From Thaumasiovibrio sp043421945 (GTDB taxonomy: Bacteria; Pseudomonadota; Gammaproteobacteria; Enterobacterales; Vibrionaceae), in the NCBI GenBank assembly GCA_043421945.1, contig JBHOGO010000016.1, positions 1 through 64,000 of the forward strand: a stretch of 64,000 nucleotides of DNA, written 5' to 3'. Of the stretch, positions 51,833 through 60,798 are shown one piece after another (position 1 is the stretch's first letter; each line of letters opens with the position of its first letter). Under the pieces are notes generated by a model. It was given only the letters and a program-made list of their open reading frames with translations, ran no database searches and was not told the DNA's origin. The translations under genes were made by a program, and so were the position numbers.

Positions 51833-54148
51833 ATGAGTTTTGATTTAGACGAAGATATCCTTCAGGATTTCCTGATTGAAGCTGGAGAAATTCTCGAGTT
51901 ACTCTCGGAACAGCTAGTTGACCTTGAGCGTGCACCGGATGATATTGATCTTCTCAACGCCATATTTCGTGGATTCCATACCGTTAAAGGTGGTGCAGGA
52001 TTCCTTGCTTTATCAGAGTTGGTCGATGTCTGCCACGGCGCAGAAAATATTTTTGATCTGTTAAGAACGAATAAGCGTGAATTGACCTCTGATCTTATGG
52101 ATGTCATTTTACAGGCGCTCGACACTATCAACGAAATGTTTGGGCATGTTCAAGCGCGTGAACCGTTAGAAACAGCGGATCAAGCGTTACTCGATAACTT
52201 GCATCGCCTAAGTCAGCCGCCCACGGCGGAAGAGTTAGCAGGAGCGGTTATTGAAGACGTTGCTCCCGAAGAAATTGTCGCTGAGGCAGCTCTTGTTGTT
52301 GAAGAACCCATTGAAGCTCCTGTGCCAGTGGTGGAAACGCCTCCGGCAATCGAAGGAAACTCAGTCGATGAAATCACAGAAGACGAATTTGAGCGTCTTC
52401 TTGATGAACTGCATGGTTCGGGCGGTAGTCCGAGTGCAGGGGTGACTGCTCCCACTGCTGAAGTAGCAGCTCCAACCGCTGAAGTATCAGCACCGGCAAC
52501 CGATACGGGCATTGTCGATAAAATCAAGTCAGAGACAGGCGACATTACAGACGATGAGTTTGAGCGCCTATTAGATGAATTACATGGCAGTGGGAAAGGG
52601 CCAGGTGAAGCAGCTGCAACGCCGCCACCTGTCGTACCAACACCGCCGCCAGCCTCATCTCCGAGTGCAACTGCACCTAAGTCTACCGCCCCACAATCAG
52701 GCAGTGATGACTTAATGACGGATGATGAATTTGAACGACTACTTGATGAATTGCATGGCAATGGACAAGCTCCAGGCCCTTCAGCGGAAGAGCTCGATAT
52801 TGCGACTCGTCCAGCAGAACCTGTTGTTAAGCCCACGCCTCAGCCTGTTGCCGCCTCTAAACCAGCAGCACCTGTAGCTCCAGCGCCAAAAACAACGCCT
52901 CAAACAGCAGCAGCGCCTAAAGCGGCACCACCTGTCGCGCAGAAAAAAGCGGCGCCAGCGCCATCGAAGCCGATTCAGCAAGAGACAACCGTCCGTGTTG
53001 ATACCTCGACCCTTGATACCATTATGAATATGGTGGGTGAGCTTGTATTGGTTCGAAATCGCCTGGTTAGTCTTGGTCTCAACACCAATGATGAAGAGAT
53101 GTCTAAGGCAACAGCGACGCTCGATGTGGTGACTGCAGACTTGCAAGGCGCGGTAATGAAAACGCGTATGCAGCCTATCAAGAAAGTCTTTGGTCGCTTC
53201 CCTCGCGTCGTTCGCGATCTCGCACGAAGCTTGAAAAAAGAAATCGTGCTTGAGATGAAAGGTGAAGATACTGATCTTGATAAGAATTTGGTTGAGGCAC
53301 TGGCGGATCCATTGGTTCACTTGGTACGTAACTCAGTGGATCACGGTATTGAGATGCCTGATGTCCGTGAGAAAAATGGCAAGCCACGTGTAGGTACTGT
53401 GCTTCTTGGCGCATCGCAAGAAGGCGATCATATCCTCCTCACTATTGAAGATGATGGTGGCGGTATGGATCCAGAGAAGTTGAAAGGCATTGCCGTTGAA
53501 CGTGGTGTGATGGATGCTGAAGCGGCGTCGCGTCTCTCTGATACAGAAGCCTTTAACCTTATTTTTGCTCCTGGATTCTCAACGAAACAAGATATTTCTG
53601 ATATCTCGGGCCGTGGTGTTGGTATGGATGTGGTGAAAACGACCATTAACCAACTGAATGGCTCCATTAGCATTGATTCTCAGCTCGGTAAAGGGACACG
53701 CATTGATATCAAAGTACCGTTAACGCTGGCTATTTTGCCGACGTTGATGATTGGTGTATCGAAGCAGCCATTTGCCTTACCTCTTGCTAGCGTCAGCGAA
53801 ATCTTCAATTTAGATTTGACTAAAACTAACGTTGTCGATGGCCAGCAGACCATTATTGTTCGAGAAAAAGCGATTCCGCTCTTTTATCTGCAAGACTGGT
53901 TGATTGCGCCGAGCAAGCCTAAGAATGATCGCAGCAAAGGACACGTTGTTATTGTTCACATTGGGCATCAGCGCATTGGTTTTGTGGTCGATACCTTGAT
54001 AGGTCAAGAAGAAGTGGTGATTAAGCCATTGGATAACTTGCTGCAAGGTACGCCGGGTATGGCTGGAGCGACGATTACAAGTGATGGTCATATTGCATTG
54101 ATTTTAGATGTACCAAATCTATTGAAACGCTATGCCGGTCACGCGTAA
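51833..54148 (+). CDS. cheA: chemotaxis histidine kinase CheA
   Basis: A 771-residue kinase. P1 HPt domain (1-130) with His49 in RGFHTVKGGAGF. In place of a clear P2, residues about 150-385 are an Ala/Pro/Thr-rich linker carrying three copies of a DDEFERLLDELHG motif (about 180-197, 238-255, 295-311). P3 dimer helices begin near 386; P4 ATPase has HLVRNSVDHGIE, DDGGGMDPEKL and GRGVGMDVVKTTINQL; P5 CheW-like (about 630-765) couples to receptors. In Vibrio, motifs in this linker bind ParP to keep arrays at the pole. Confidence 0.96.
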   Translation: MSFDLDEDILQDFLIEAGEILELLSEQLVDLERAPDDIDLLNAIFRGFHTVKGGAGFLALSELVDVCHGAENIFDLLRTNKRELTSDLMDVILQALDTINEMFGHVQAREPLETADQALLDNLHRLSQPPTAEELAGAVIEDVAPEEIVAEAALVVEEPIEAPVPVVETPPAIEGNSVDEITEDEFERLLDELHGSGGSPSAGVTAPTAEVAAPTAEVSAPATDTGIVDKIKSETGDITDDEFERLLDELHGSGKGPGEAAATPPPVVPTPPPASSPSATAPKSTAPQSGSDDLMTDDEFERLLDELHGNGQAPGPSAEELDIATRPAEPVVKPTPQPVAASKPAAPVAPAPKTTPQTAAAPKAAPPVAQKKAAPAPSKPIQQETTVRVDTSTLDTIMNMVGELVLVRNRLVSLGLNTNDEEMSKATATLDVVTADLQGAVMKTRMQPIKKVFGRFPRVVRDLARSLKKEIVLEMKGEDTDLDKNLVEALADPLVHLVRNSVDHGIEMPDVREKNGKPRVGTVLLGASQEGDHILLTIEDDGGGMDPEKLKGIAVERGVMDAEAASRLSDTEAFNLIFAPGFSTKQDISDISGRGVGMDVVKTTINQLNGSISIDSQLGKGTRIDIKVPLTLAILPTLMIGVSKQPFALPLASVSEIFNLDLTKTNVVDGQQTIIVREKAIPLFYLQDWLIAPSKPKNDRSKGHVVIVHIGHQRIGFVVDTLIGQEEVVIKPLDNLLQGTPGMAGATITSDGHIALILDVPNLLKRYAGHA

Positions 54149-54169
54149 GCGTACAAAAAGAGTAATTAC

Positions 54170-55330
54170 ATGGCAGTAAAAGTATTGGTGGTGGATGATT
54201 CAAGTTTCTTCCGCCGCCGCGTTAGCGAGATAATTAATAGCGATCCACGCCTTGAGGTTGTGGACATCGCTGTTAATGGTAAAGATGCGGTAGAAAAAGC
54301 AAAAGCATTGAAGCCTGATGTAATTACGATGGACATTGAAATGCCTGTCATGGATGGCATTACTGCGGTTCGCGAAATCATGAAGGCTTCACCAACGCCG
54401 ATTTTAATGTTTTCTTCGTTGACGCACGATGGCGCAAAAGCGACGTTGGATGCATTGGATGCCGGTGCTCTCGACTTCCTTCCTAAGAAATTTGAAGATA
54501 TTGCTCGAAATCGTGATGAAGCCGTGTCGTTGCTACAACAACGTGTCTCTGAATTGGCACGTAAGCGTGCATTCATGCGTCGCGCTCCTATTGCTTCTAC
54601 GCCGAGACAATCGACAGCAAGCAAAACTATTGCAGAAGCACCGTTAAGAAAGCCGTTATCAACAGGGCGCCCGTCTGCAATTGCACCTTCTACGTCTTCA
54701 CCCACGCCACCACCACGCACAGCGATACCTGCTCGCTTTAAAGCGACAGGTAAAAAATATAAGTTAGTGGCGATTGGTACCTCAACAGGGGGACCAGTGG
54801 CGTTGCAAAAAATATTGACAAAATTACCAGCAAATTTCCCGCTGCCTATCGTCTTGATACAGCATATGCCAGCAACATTTACGGCGGCTTTTGCTGCTCG
54901 GCTAAACTCATTGTGCCAAATATCGGTCAAAGAAGCGGCTGATGGCGATGTACTACAACCGGGTAATGCTTACCTTGCACCTGGTGGTAAACAGATGATG
55001 ATTGATGGGCGAGGTGCTTCGTCACGTCTAAAGATTTTAGATGGTGGCGACAGAATGAATTACAAACCCTGTGTCGACGTTACGTTTGGCTCTGCCGCTA
55101 AAACGTATGGCGGCAACGTTCTTTCAATGGTATTGACGGGAATGGGGGCGGATGGCCGAGATGGTGCTCGTATGCTCAAAGAGCAAGGGGCAACGATTTG
55201 GGCTCAAGACGAAGATAGCTGTGTGGTGTATGGGATGCCACAAGCGATAGCGAAAGCAGGGCTATCAACAGAAGATTTACCTTTGGAGCGTATCGCAGAG
55301 CGTATTTTGATTGAACTTGGCATGCAGTAA
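54170..55330 (+). CDS. cheB: receptor methylesterase CheB
   Basis: A 386-residue protein. The receiver domain (1-120) has VDDSSFFRRR, Asp55 in ITMDIEMPVMDG and PKKFEDI. A Ser/Thr/Pro-rich linker (about 125-190) leads to the methylesterase domain (190-386): IGTSTGGPVALQKIL with the nucleophile Ser, IQHMPATFTAAFAARL, and GMGADGRDGARMLKEQG with the catalytic Asp. It removes methyl groups placed by CheR. Confidence 0.96.
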   Translation: MAVKVLVVDDSSFFRRRVSEIINSDPRLEVVDIAVNGKDAVEKAKALKPDVITMDIEMPVMDGITAVREIMKASPTPILMFSSLTHDGAKATLDALDAGALDFLPKKFEDIARNRDEAVSLLQQRVSELARKRAFMRRAPIASTPRQSTASKTIAEAPLRKPLSTGRPSAIAPSTSSPTPPPRTAIPARFKATGKKYKLVAIGTSTGGPVALQKILTKLPANFPLPIVLIQHMPATFTAAFAARLNSLCQISVKEAADGDVLQPGNAYLAPGGKQMMIDGRGASSRLKILDGGDRMNYKPCVDVTFGSAAKTYGGNVLSMVLTGMGADGRDGARMLKEQGATIWAQDEDSCVVYGMPQAIAKAGLSTEDLPLERIAERILIELGMQ

Positions 55331-55339
55331 GGAGCCGCA

Positions 55340-56119
55340 GTGATCGTTTGGAGCATAGCCAATCAAAAAGGTGGGGTAGGAAAAACCACGACAACCGTCG
55401 CTCTTGCCGGCCTTTTGTGTGAAAGAGGTGCACGAGTGCTGCTTGTTGATACCGATCCACACGCATCGCTCACCACTTACTTGAATATTGACACAGAGAC
55501 CGTCAGTGCCAGTTTATTTGACCTTTTTCAGTTAACGGATATTCATCGCGATTCCGTTCAACCGATTGTCATGCAAACTGCCTACGAAGGGATTGATTTG
55601 ATTCCCGCTCATATGTCTCTAGCCACGTTAGACCGTGTTATGGGTAATCGGGGTGGTATGGGGCTCATCCTGAAAAAGACATTAATGTCTCTTCGTGATG
55701 ATTATGATTATGTCTTGATTGACTGCCCACCGATTCTAGGTGTGATGATGGTCAATGCGTTAGCGTCTAGCGATCGTATACTTATTCCAGTACAAACAGA
55801 ATTTTTGGCGATGAAAGGGCTAGAAAGGATGATGCGTACTTTACAGATTATGCAAAAGTCACGCCGCCAGCCTTTCAAAGTATGCATCGTACCAACGATG
55901 TACGACAAACGAACAAAAGCTTCCATGCAAACATTACAAGAGCTTAAAACACGATACCCTGAAAAAGTATGGGCTTCTGCTGTTCCTATTGATACCAAAT
56001 TTAGAGATGCGAGTTTGAAGCACATGCCTCCATCAATGTATGCAAAGGGTAGCCGTGGTGTTTTTGCTTATAAGACATTGTTGAATTATTTGAGACGATT
56101 AGATCAAGATGACCGCTAA
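55340..56119 (+). CDS. parC: polar chemotaxis ATPase ParC (ParA-like)
   Basis: A 259-residue ParA-type ATPase from a GTG with GGAG upstream. NQKGGVGKTTTTVALAGLL (deviant Walker A from residue 8), VDTDPHASLT, and IDCPPILGVMMVNAL are visible. The site between cheB and the CheW-domain gene identifies it as ParC of Vibrio, which recruits chemotaxis arrays to the old pole and segregates them at division, rather than a chromosome-partition ParA. The symbol parC is also used for topoisomerase IV, which this is not. It overlaps parP by 11 bases. Confidence 0.92.
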   Translation: MIVWSIANQKGGVGKTTTTVALAGLLCERGARVLLVDTDPHASLTTYLNIDTETVSASLFDLFQLTDIHRDSVQPIVMQTAYEGIDLIPAHMSLATLDRVMGNRGGMGLILKKTLMSLRDDYDYVLIDCPPILGVMMVNALASSDRILIPVQTEFLAMKGLERMMRTLQIMQKSRRQPFKVCIVPTMYDKRTKASMQTLQELKTRYPEKVWASAVPIDTKFRDASLKHMPPSMYAKGSRGVFAYKTLLNYLRRLDQDDR

Positions 56120-57797
56120 TCACCGTTTGTCTAGTGAACAGGCACTAGAGGATTATTTTACCGATTTACTCGAAGAAGACTTCGAGGCCTCCTCTGTTGA
56201 AGCTCACGATGCGGAAATGCATTTTTCTCAGCAGTTTGAAATGCCAGCGAATGCCTACATGACTCAAAATTGGCTCGTACCTAATGTACAGCCAGATGCC
56301 TCCAAGGCCGAAGTGGCAGCGACACCTCCTGTTGGGCATGCTGAGCCTCTTGATATGCTTGAGCAAACCGCTGACCGTGATAGAGAACTTACATTACCAA
56401 CAACGTTAGGTCTTGGCGTATCAGACCCAGAAGCGTTACTCGAGGAAACGGATAGCATTCAGTCTGATTGGCAGCCAGAGCCTGAGGCTGGTACCGGTGT
56501 TGAGATCAGTCTCGAGACCGCACTACCTGACGACCTTCTAGGCTCGGTTGATGAGGCTATGCTTGATGAGTCAGTACTTCATGAGACAGCACTTCATGAG
56601 ACAGTGCTCGATGAGCCAGTACTTGAAGAAAAGAACCATTTAGATGAAGCGTTGAGTTCACCATCGGCAACGGAAGAAGGTATTGACTCAGCCGCTGTTG
56701 AGCCGTTCTCTGATGAAGATTTCTCGATGGTTGAAGGGGAGGATGATGAGTACGATCTTTACTATCAGCCACAACCACAACTTGCCTCTGCACCTGAAGA
56801 GCCTGAGCCAGAGCTTGATGAACTCAATTTCGATTTATCAGAAGTTGAGCGCTTACTCGGCCAACTAGAATCGGTTCAAAGTGATGTCGAGCTTCAGGTT
56901 CAGCCAATAGAACGTGAAGAGCGGGTCGAAATCTCTTCAGAGCCATTTGTTGATGATTCTGAAAGTGAAGAGGACCTAGAAGCTCAATTTGCTGAAGTTG
57001 CACGTTTAGAGGCTCTAGAAGAAGCGCGTGCATTTAGCCAACAACTTGATGTTATTCATGAAGAGCTAGCGTCTGACAGCATTGAGACTGTCTACATGGC
57101 TGATGAAGTGCTTGCCGATGTGGCAGACAACTCGAAGAGTGAATCCGTTGCAGCCGAAAGTACATTCACGGATCCAGCGATAGCATTCGATGCGATAAAC
57201 AAACAGACAGGCGATGATGCATTACATGCACCCATTGCGTCTGAAATCCCTGCTGCTGTAGAGCCGGTGATTGAAACAACCACGGAAGCAGCGCATCAAC
57301 CCGAAACACAAAATGATGCGCCACCAGCAAAATGGGAGAATACTCAACCAGATACCGATTTTCAGGTGCTGTTTTTTGAAGTCTGTGATGTCACATTCGC
57401 AGTTCCGCTGGCAGAATTAGGTGGGATTCATCGATTAGGTCACTTAAATAACCTTCCGGGTAAGCCTGCATGGTATTTAGGGTTACACACAACGCGTAAT
57501 CAACAGTTTGATGTGGTTGATACTGCATATTGGGCAATGCCTGATATGCTTAGTAATGATGAATACAAAGAAGACTACAGCTATATCGTGATGCTGGGTG
57601 CTAGTCGATGGGGGCTAGCGTGCGATACACTACAAGGAACGCAGACCCTAACACGTAACAATATCCGCTGGCGTGAAGAGGCAGGTAAACGTCCTTGGCT
57701 CGCGGGAATGGTTAAAGAAAAAATGTGTGCCTTGATTCATGTTGAGGCCCTAATAGCTATGCTTAACGCCGGTTTAGATGTTAAAGCCATGGCGTGA
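56109..57797 (+). CDS. parP: array-anchoring protein ParP (CheW-like C-domain)
   Basis: A 562-residue protein. Residues 1-415 are a very acidic, low-complexity region with few hydrophobic stretches, including imperfect repeats around 150-178 (DESVLHETALHETVLDEPVL). The C-terminal CheW-like AIF domain (about 416-555) has VLFFEVCDVTFAVPLAELGG and KPAWYLGLHTTRNQQFDVVD. In Vibrio, ParP binds ParC through its N-terminal part and CheA and receptors through the AIF domain. The order parC-parP-cheW supports the call. Confidence 0.9.
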   Translation: MTANHRLSSEQALEDYFTDLLEEDFEASSVEAHDAEMHFSQQFEMPANAYMTQNWLVPNVQPDASKAEVAATPPVGHAEPLDMLEQTADRDRELTLPTTLGLGVSDPEALLEETDSIQSDWQPEPEAGTGVEISLETALPDDLLGSVDEAMLDESVLHETALHETVLDEPVLEEKNHLDEALSSPSATEEGIDSAAVEPFSDEDFSMVEGEDDEYDLYYQPQPQLASAPEEPEPELDELNFDLSEVERLLGQLESVQSDVELQVQPIEREERVEISSEPFVDDSESEEDLEAQFAEVARLEALEEARAFSQQLDVIHEELASDSIETVYMADEVLADVADNSKSESVAAESTFTDPAIAFDAINKQTGDDALHAPIASEIPAAVEPVIETTTEAAHQPETQNDAPPAKWENTQPDTDFQVLFFEVCDVTFAVPLAELGGIHRLGHLNNLPGKPAWYLGLHTTRNQQFDVVDTAYWAMPDMLSNDEYKEDYSYIVMLGASRWGLACDTLQGTQTLTRNNIRWREEAGKRPWLAGMVKEKMCALIHVEALIAMLNAGLDVKAMA

Positions 57798-57818
57798 TGA
57801 TAATGAAGAGGATTTAGC

Positions 57819-58316
57819 ATGTCACAGGTTATGAGTGTTGCTGAAGTGAAAAATGAAGACAGCAATGATCAAGTTCTACAGTGGGTTACTTTTAAATTAG
57901 AGTCTGAAACCTACGGTATCAACGTGATGCAAGTGCGTGAAGTGCTTCGTTATACAGAGATAGCTCCTGTACCGGGCGCACCAGATTACGTTCTGGGGAT
58001 TATCAACTTGCGCGGTAATGTTGTTACCGTTATCGATACACGTGCTAGATTCGGTGTGTTGCAAGGTGAGACAACCGATAATACGCGTATTGTCGTGATC
58101 GAGGCAGAGAAACAGGTTATCGGTATTTTAGTCGATAGCGTCGCTGAAGTGGTTTACCTAAAAACGTCTGAGATTGACACAACACCAAGTGTTGGTACAG
58201 AAGAGAGCTCGAAGTACATTCAAGGTGTCTCTAACCGAGATGGTGAATTGTTGATTCTTGTCGATCTCAACAAATTGCTTTCTGACGAAGAGTGGGATGA
58301 AATGGCTTACTTGTAA
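57819..58316 (+). CDS. cheW: chemotaxis coupling protein CheW
   Basis: A 165-residue CheW. The core has WVTFKLESETYGINVMQVRE, VPGAPDYVLGIINLRGNVVT and VIDTRARFG, followed by GILVDSVAEVVYLKTSEID. It links receptors to CheA P5. RBS AAGAGGA. The last base overlaps the next gene (TAATG). Confidence 0.96.
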   Translation: MSQVMSVAEVKNEDSNDQVLQWVTFKLESETYGINVMQVREVLRYTEIAPVPGAPDYVLGIINLRGNVVTVIDTRARFGVLQGETTDNTRIVVIEAEKQVIGILVDSVAEVVYLKTSEIDTTPSVGTEESSKYIQGVSNRDGELLILVDLNKLLSDEEWDEMAYL

Positions 58317-58744
58317 TGGTAGCTCTGTTATTACAATGGTTACCGCTCGTCTTGCTTATCGCTGTCGCTATAGTGACAGGGCTGATGTTAAGGCGTGAAA
58401 AATCTGCCCGCCTCGCGGCAGAAAAGCGTTTAGCGGCTGTCGAAACGGTACTAAAAACCGCTCGACAGCAACAAGAAAGTTTGACTAAGCAATTTAATGA
58501 ACTTCGTGCTGGCACGATAGGAATGAGCCAAAAGTTAGCTGATATGGGCCAACAGTTGGAGTTTCTTGAAGATCGCCAAGGCGAAATCGTTATGCAAGAT
58601 CCTGATAGCAAGTTGTACTCAAGAGCGAGCAGAATGGTCGAATTGGGTGCCGATATTGAAGAGCTGATGGAAGAGTGCGATTTACCAAAAGCAGAAGCTG
58701 AGCTATTGCTAAGCCTTCAACAGAAAATGGGTAATCGACGCTAG
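58316..58744 (+). CDS. DUF2802 protein, last gene of the che cluster
   Basis: A 142-residue protein with one N-terminal membrane helix (about 4-22, LLLQWLPLVLLIAVAIVTGL), a coiled coil (25-85), and a C-terminal part with YSRASRMVELGADIEELMEE and CDLPKAEAELLLSLQQKM, the DUF2802 signature. This gene follows cheW in Vibrio and Pseudomonas. Its task is not established; the tight coupling to cheW argues for a role with the polar chemotaxis or flagellar machinery. Confidence 0.85.
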   Translation: MVALLLQWLPLVLLIAVAIVTGLMLRREKSARLAAEKRLAAVETVLKTARQQQESLTKQFNELRAGTIGMSQKLADMGQQLEFLEDRQGEIVMQDPDSKLYSRASRMVELGADIEELMEECDLPKAEAELLLSLQQKMGNRR

Positions 58745-58762
58745 CTTTCAAGCTCTACAACG

Positions 58763-59053
58763 TCAAACTTTTTTATTGATACCCTCCCAACCAGGAGGGT
58801 TTTTTCCTTCTAAATACCAGCCTAATGAGATCAGCTCCGCGATGATAACGTATAGCTGTGATGGTATTTCCTCCCCGACTTCTAAGCGTTCAAGCCATTG
58901 CATTAACTGAGCATCTTCATGGATAAGCTTTCCATGTTCTCTCGCTTCCATTAGCATCTTTTCTGCCAATTCGTCGTAACCTTTTGCTGTGACCGTTGGC
59001 GCAGCAGAAGACGTTGAATGTCCATAACCAAGTGTGATCGCACGTTTCTTCAT
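58763..59053 (-). CDS. FlhB C-domain-like protein
   Basis: A 96-residue soluble protein that aligns in layout with the C-terminal cytoplasmic part of FlhB/YscU: AITLGYGHSTSSAAPTVTAKG compares with the VALRYDQ...APIVVAKG segment, followed by YDELAEKMLMEAREHGKLI and QLYVIIAELISLGWYLE. The NPTH autocleavage motif and membrane helices are absent. Family knowledge: free-standing FlhB-C-like proteins (FlhX/YlqH type) can stand in for the cleaved half of FlhB. The ATG at 59053 overlaps the stop of the FliK-like gene by four bases. The end of the gene contains the terminator of the opposite che operon. Confidence 0.85.
   Translation of the reverse strand: MKKRAITLGYGHSTSSAAPTVTAKGYDELAEKMLMEAREHGKLIHEDAQLMQWLERLEVGEEIPSQLYVIIAELISLGWYLEGKNPPGWEGINKKV
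58781..58806 (+). terminator. terminator of the che operon inside a convergent gene
   Basis: Arms ACCCTCC and GGAGGGT with a six-base loop, followed by TTTTTT. It lies 37 bp past the DUF2802 stop and within the last 15 codons of the convergent FlhB-like gene. Confidence 0.85.
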
Positions 59054-59850
59054 ACTGTAATTGATAGTCCTTGTGAAGGGGGCGAATCGAACGTTGATTC
59101 TGTTCTTAATGCTCCTTGCCAATCCGCGACTTGAATACCATGCTGGGCGAGGCGCTCTTCCATTATCGGTTTAGCGCGATCGAAGCGCTCTGCTATATCC
59201 AGTGAGTCTGAGTACCCCGCAATCACCGCTTGGTTACCTTGCCATATCACGTGAGCATCTAACCAGTGGTTATCGATACTAAGTTGTAACCATATATCCC
59301 AAACTTGTTTTTCTCTATGGCGGCGTGTTTTGTCCTCTTTGCGTGAAATTTTCACTTTTGTTGGAGACTTTTCATCCCAAATAAAGAGAAGGTAAGGCTC
59401 ATCTAAAGGTTGCCTAAAGATATTAATTTGTTGCTCTGTCACTAGCCTAACGGTGCTGTGTACATCGTCGATGTTGATAGGTTGCTTAAGAAGCCATTGT
59501 CGAAGTGCACTGTCAGGCGTATTGAGTTGATTGAGTAAAGAAGAAAGCGCGTTGAGGGTCTTTGTCCGAGGAGACGTTGAATGCTGGGCATCGGCGGTTT
59601 GCTGGTTTGCGGATAAAGGTAAAGAAAAATAGAGTTGCTGGATAAGCGCACGAACTTCTTTTGGTGCATTTGCAAGTTGCGTATTGAGCATTGGAAGTAG
59701 GGGCATCAGCCGCAAAAGACTTAGTAACAAGGGGGCTTTATTTGCAACCCCTAAGAGCGCTTTAGGGCTTAGTGTCGCCTCTTCTTGCGGTCTTTTCGCA
59801 CTGTTCGGTAGTTGGCTACCTTGTGATGGTGCAACGGGGGGAAGCTTCAT
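59050..59850 (-). CDS. FliK C-domain-like protein
   Basis: A 266-residue protein. The N-terminal half is Leu/Pro-rich and probably helical (KAPLLLSLLRLMPLLPML). The C-terminal half (about 170-255) has VWDIWLQLSIDNHWLDAHVI and ERFDRAKPIMEERLAQHGIQ, the beta-strand/helix pattern of the FliK hook-length control C-domain. It is weakly conserved, so the call rests partly on its partner: it is translationally coupled to a FlhB-C-like gene, just as FliK acts on FlhB. No signal peptide is seen. Confidence 0.6.
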   Translation of the reverse strand: MKLPPVAPSQGSQLPNSAKRPQEEATLSPKALLGVANKAPLLLSLLRLMPLLPMLNTQLANAPKEVRALIQQLYFSLPLSANQQTADAQHSTSPRTKTLNALSSLLNQLNTPDSALRQWLLKQPINIDDVHSTVRLVTEQQINIFRQPLDEPYLLFIWDEKSPTKVKISRKEDKTRRHREKQVWDIWLQLSIDNHWLDAHVIWQGNQAVIAGYSDSLDIAERFDRAKPIMEERLAQHGIQVADWQGALRTESTFDSPPSQGLSITV

Positions 59851-60171
59851 TGGCTCTACTCTATTTAGGAGAAAGTGTTAAAGGCTCGCTGAGCTATGTC
59901 ACTCAGAGGGCAATCTATTTTACCCTTTATGATTAGTATACGTGATGGGATTTTCGTTGGGTTAATCGTTATGGGTGGATCAAAAATCAGAGGCAAATGT
60001 TGAAATTATTAAGTACTTTACCTTTCATATATTGATATGACGTTTAAGCGTTCATGATGCTATTTATTAACGACTTAGTCACAAATGTGTCGGCGCTACG
60101 CTAACGTTTAACAAAATGTTTGTGATAGTATAACTTTGACAACAACAAATACACCAAGGAAGTAAAGGGCG
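59851..60171. other. 321-bp gap between the FliK-like gene and ccmA
   Basis: A divergent intergenic region; it should hold promoters for both directions. A TATAAC at 60129-60134 with TTTAAC 16 bases upstream could be a sigma-70 promoter for ccmA, but the -35 match is poor. No FNR-type palindrome, RNA gene or reading frame I can support is present. Confidence 0.4.
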
Positions 60172-60798
60172 ATGTTATCTGCTCAGAATGTCACCTGTAT
60201 TAGGGATGAAAGGGTGCTGTTTTCTGATCTCTCTTTCGATGTAGAGGAAGGGGAACTAGTGCAGATTGAAGGCCCCAATGGATCAGGCAAAACGTCATTG
60301 TTACGTATTTTAACCGGCCTATTGGCACAGGATGATGGTGAGATCCTGTGGCATGGTGAATCTATCCGCGATGCTCGCGACGAGTTTCATCAATCACTAC
60401 TTTATCTCGGTCATCATACGGGCATCAAACGCGACCTCTCTGTGGCAGAAAACCTCCAATTCTATAGCCAAATTACTCCGGCAAGTGACAAGAGTGAAGA
60501 CGGTATATTAGCCGCTATCATGCGTGTTGGACTTGCAGGGTATGAAGATGTATTAGCAAGTAATTTGTCAGCGGGTCAGCAACGTCGTATTGCATTGGCA
60601 CGTTTGTGGCTAAGCCATCACCCAATATGGGTTCTTGATGAACCTTTGACTGCGATTGATAAACGGGGAATTTCGGTACTTGAAGCGTTGTTTCTAGAAC
60701 AAGTGGAACGGGGCGGCAGCATTATTCTCACGAGCCATCAAGATATGTTTGTTGGCCAAGACACGCTGAGAAGGATCGTATTGGGAGCAGCAGCTTGA
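60172..60798 (+). CDS. ccmA: heme exporter ATPase CcmA
   Basis: A 208-residue ABC ATPase. Walker A GPNGSGKTS (about 34-42), signature LSAGQQRRIALARL, Walker B WVLDEPLTAID, and a switch His in LTSHQD. Together with CcmB and CcmC it releases CcmE-bound heme during cytochrome c maturation. RBS AAGGAAG. First of ccmABCDEF, placed downstream of the chemotaxis genes as in Vibrio. Confidence 0.96.
   Translation: MLSAQNVTCIRDERVLFSDLSFDVEEGELVQIEGPNGSGKTSLLRILTGLLAQDDGEILWHGESIRDARDEFHQSLLYLGHHTGIKRDLSVAENLQFYSQITPASDKSEDGILAAIMRVGLAGYEDVLASNLSAGQQRRIALARLWLSHHPIWVLDEPLTAIDKRGISVLEALFLEQVERGGSIILTSHQDMFVGQDTLRRIVLGAAA

Noticed and set aside
52213..52836. A 207-codon frame opposite the CheA linker
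   Set aside because: Its Ser/Gly-rich product is the shadow of the repeated Ala/Pro/Glu linker on the + strand.
54166..54930. A 254-codon frame on the strand opposite cheB
   Set aside because: It mirrors a strongly conserved receiver and methylesterase gene; the protein is of low-complexity composition and has no promoter or ribosome site of its own.
55340..56119. Chromosome partition ParA/Soj
   Set aside because: The place between cheB and a CheW-domain gene, and the absence of a parB gene next to it, point to the chemotaxis ParC.
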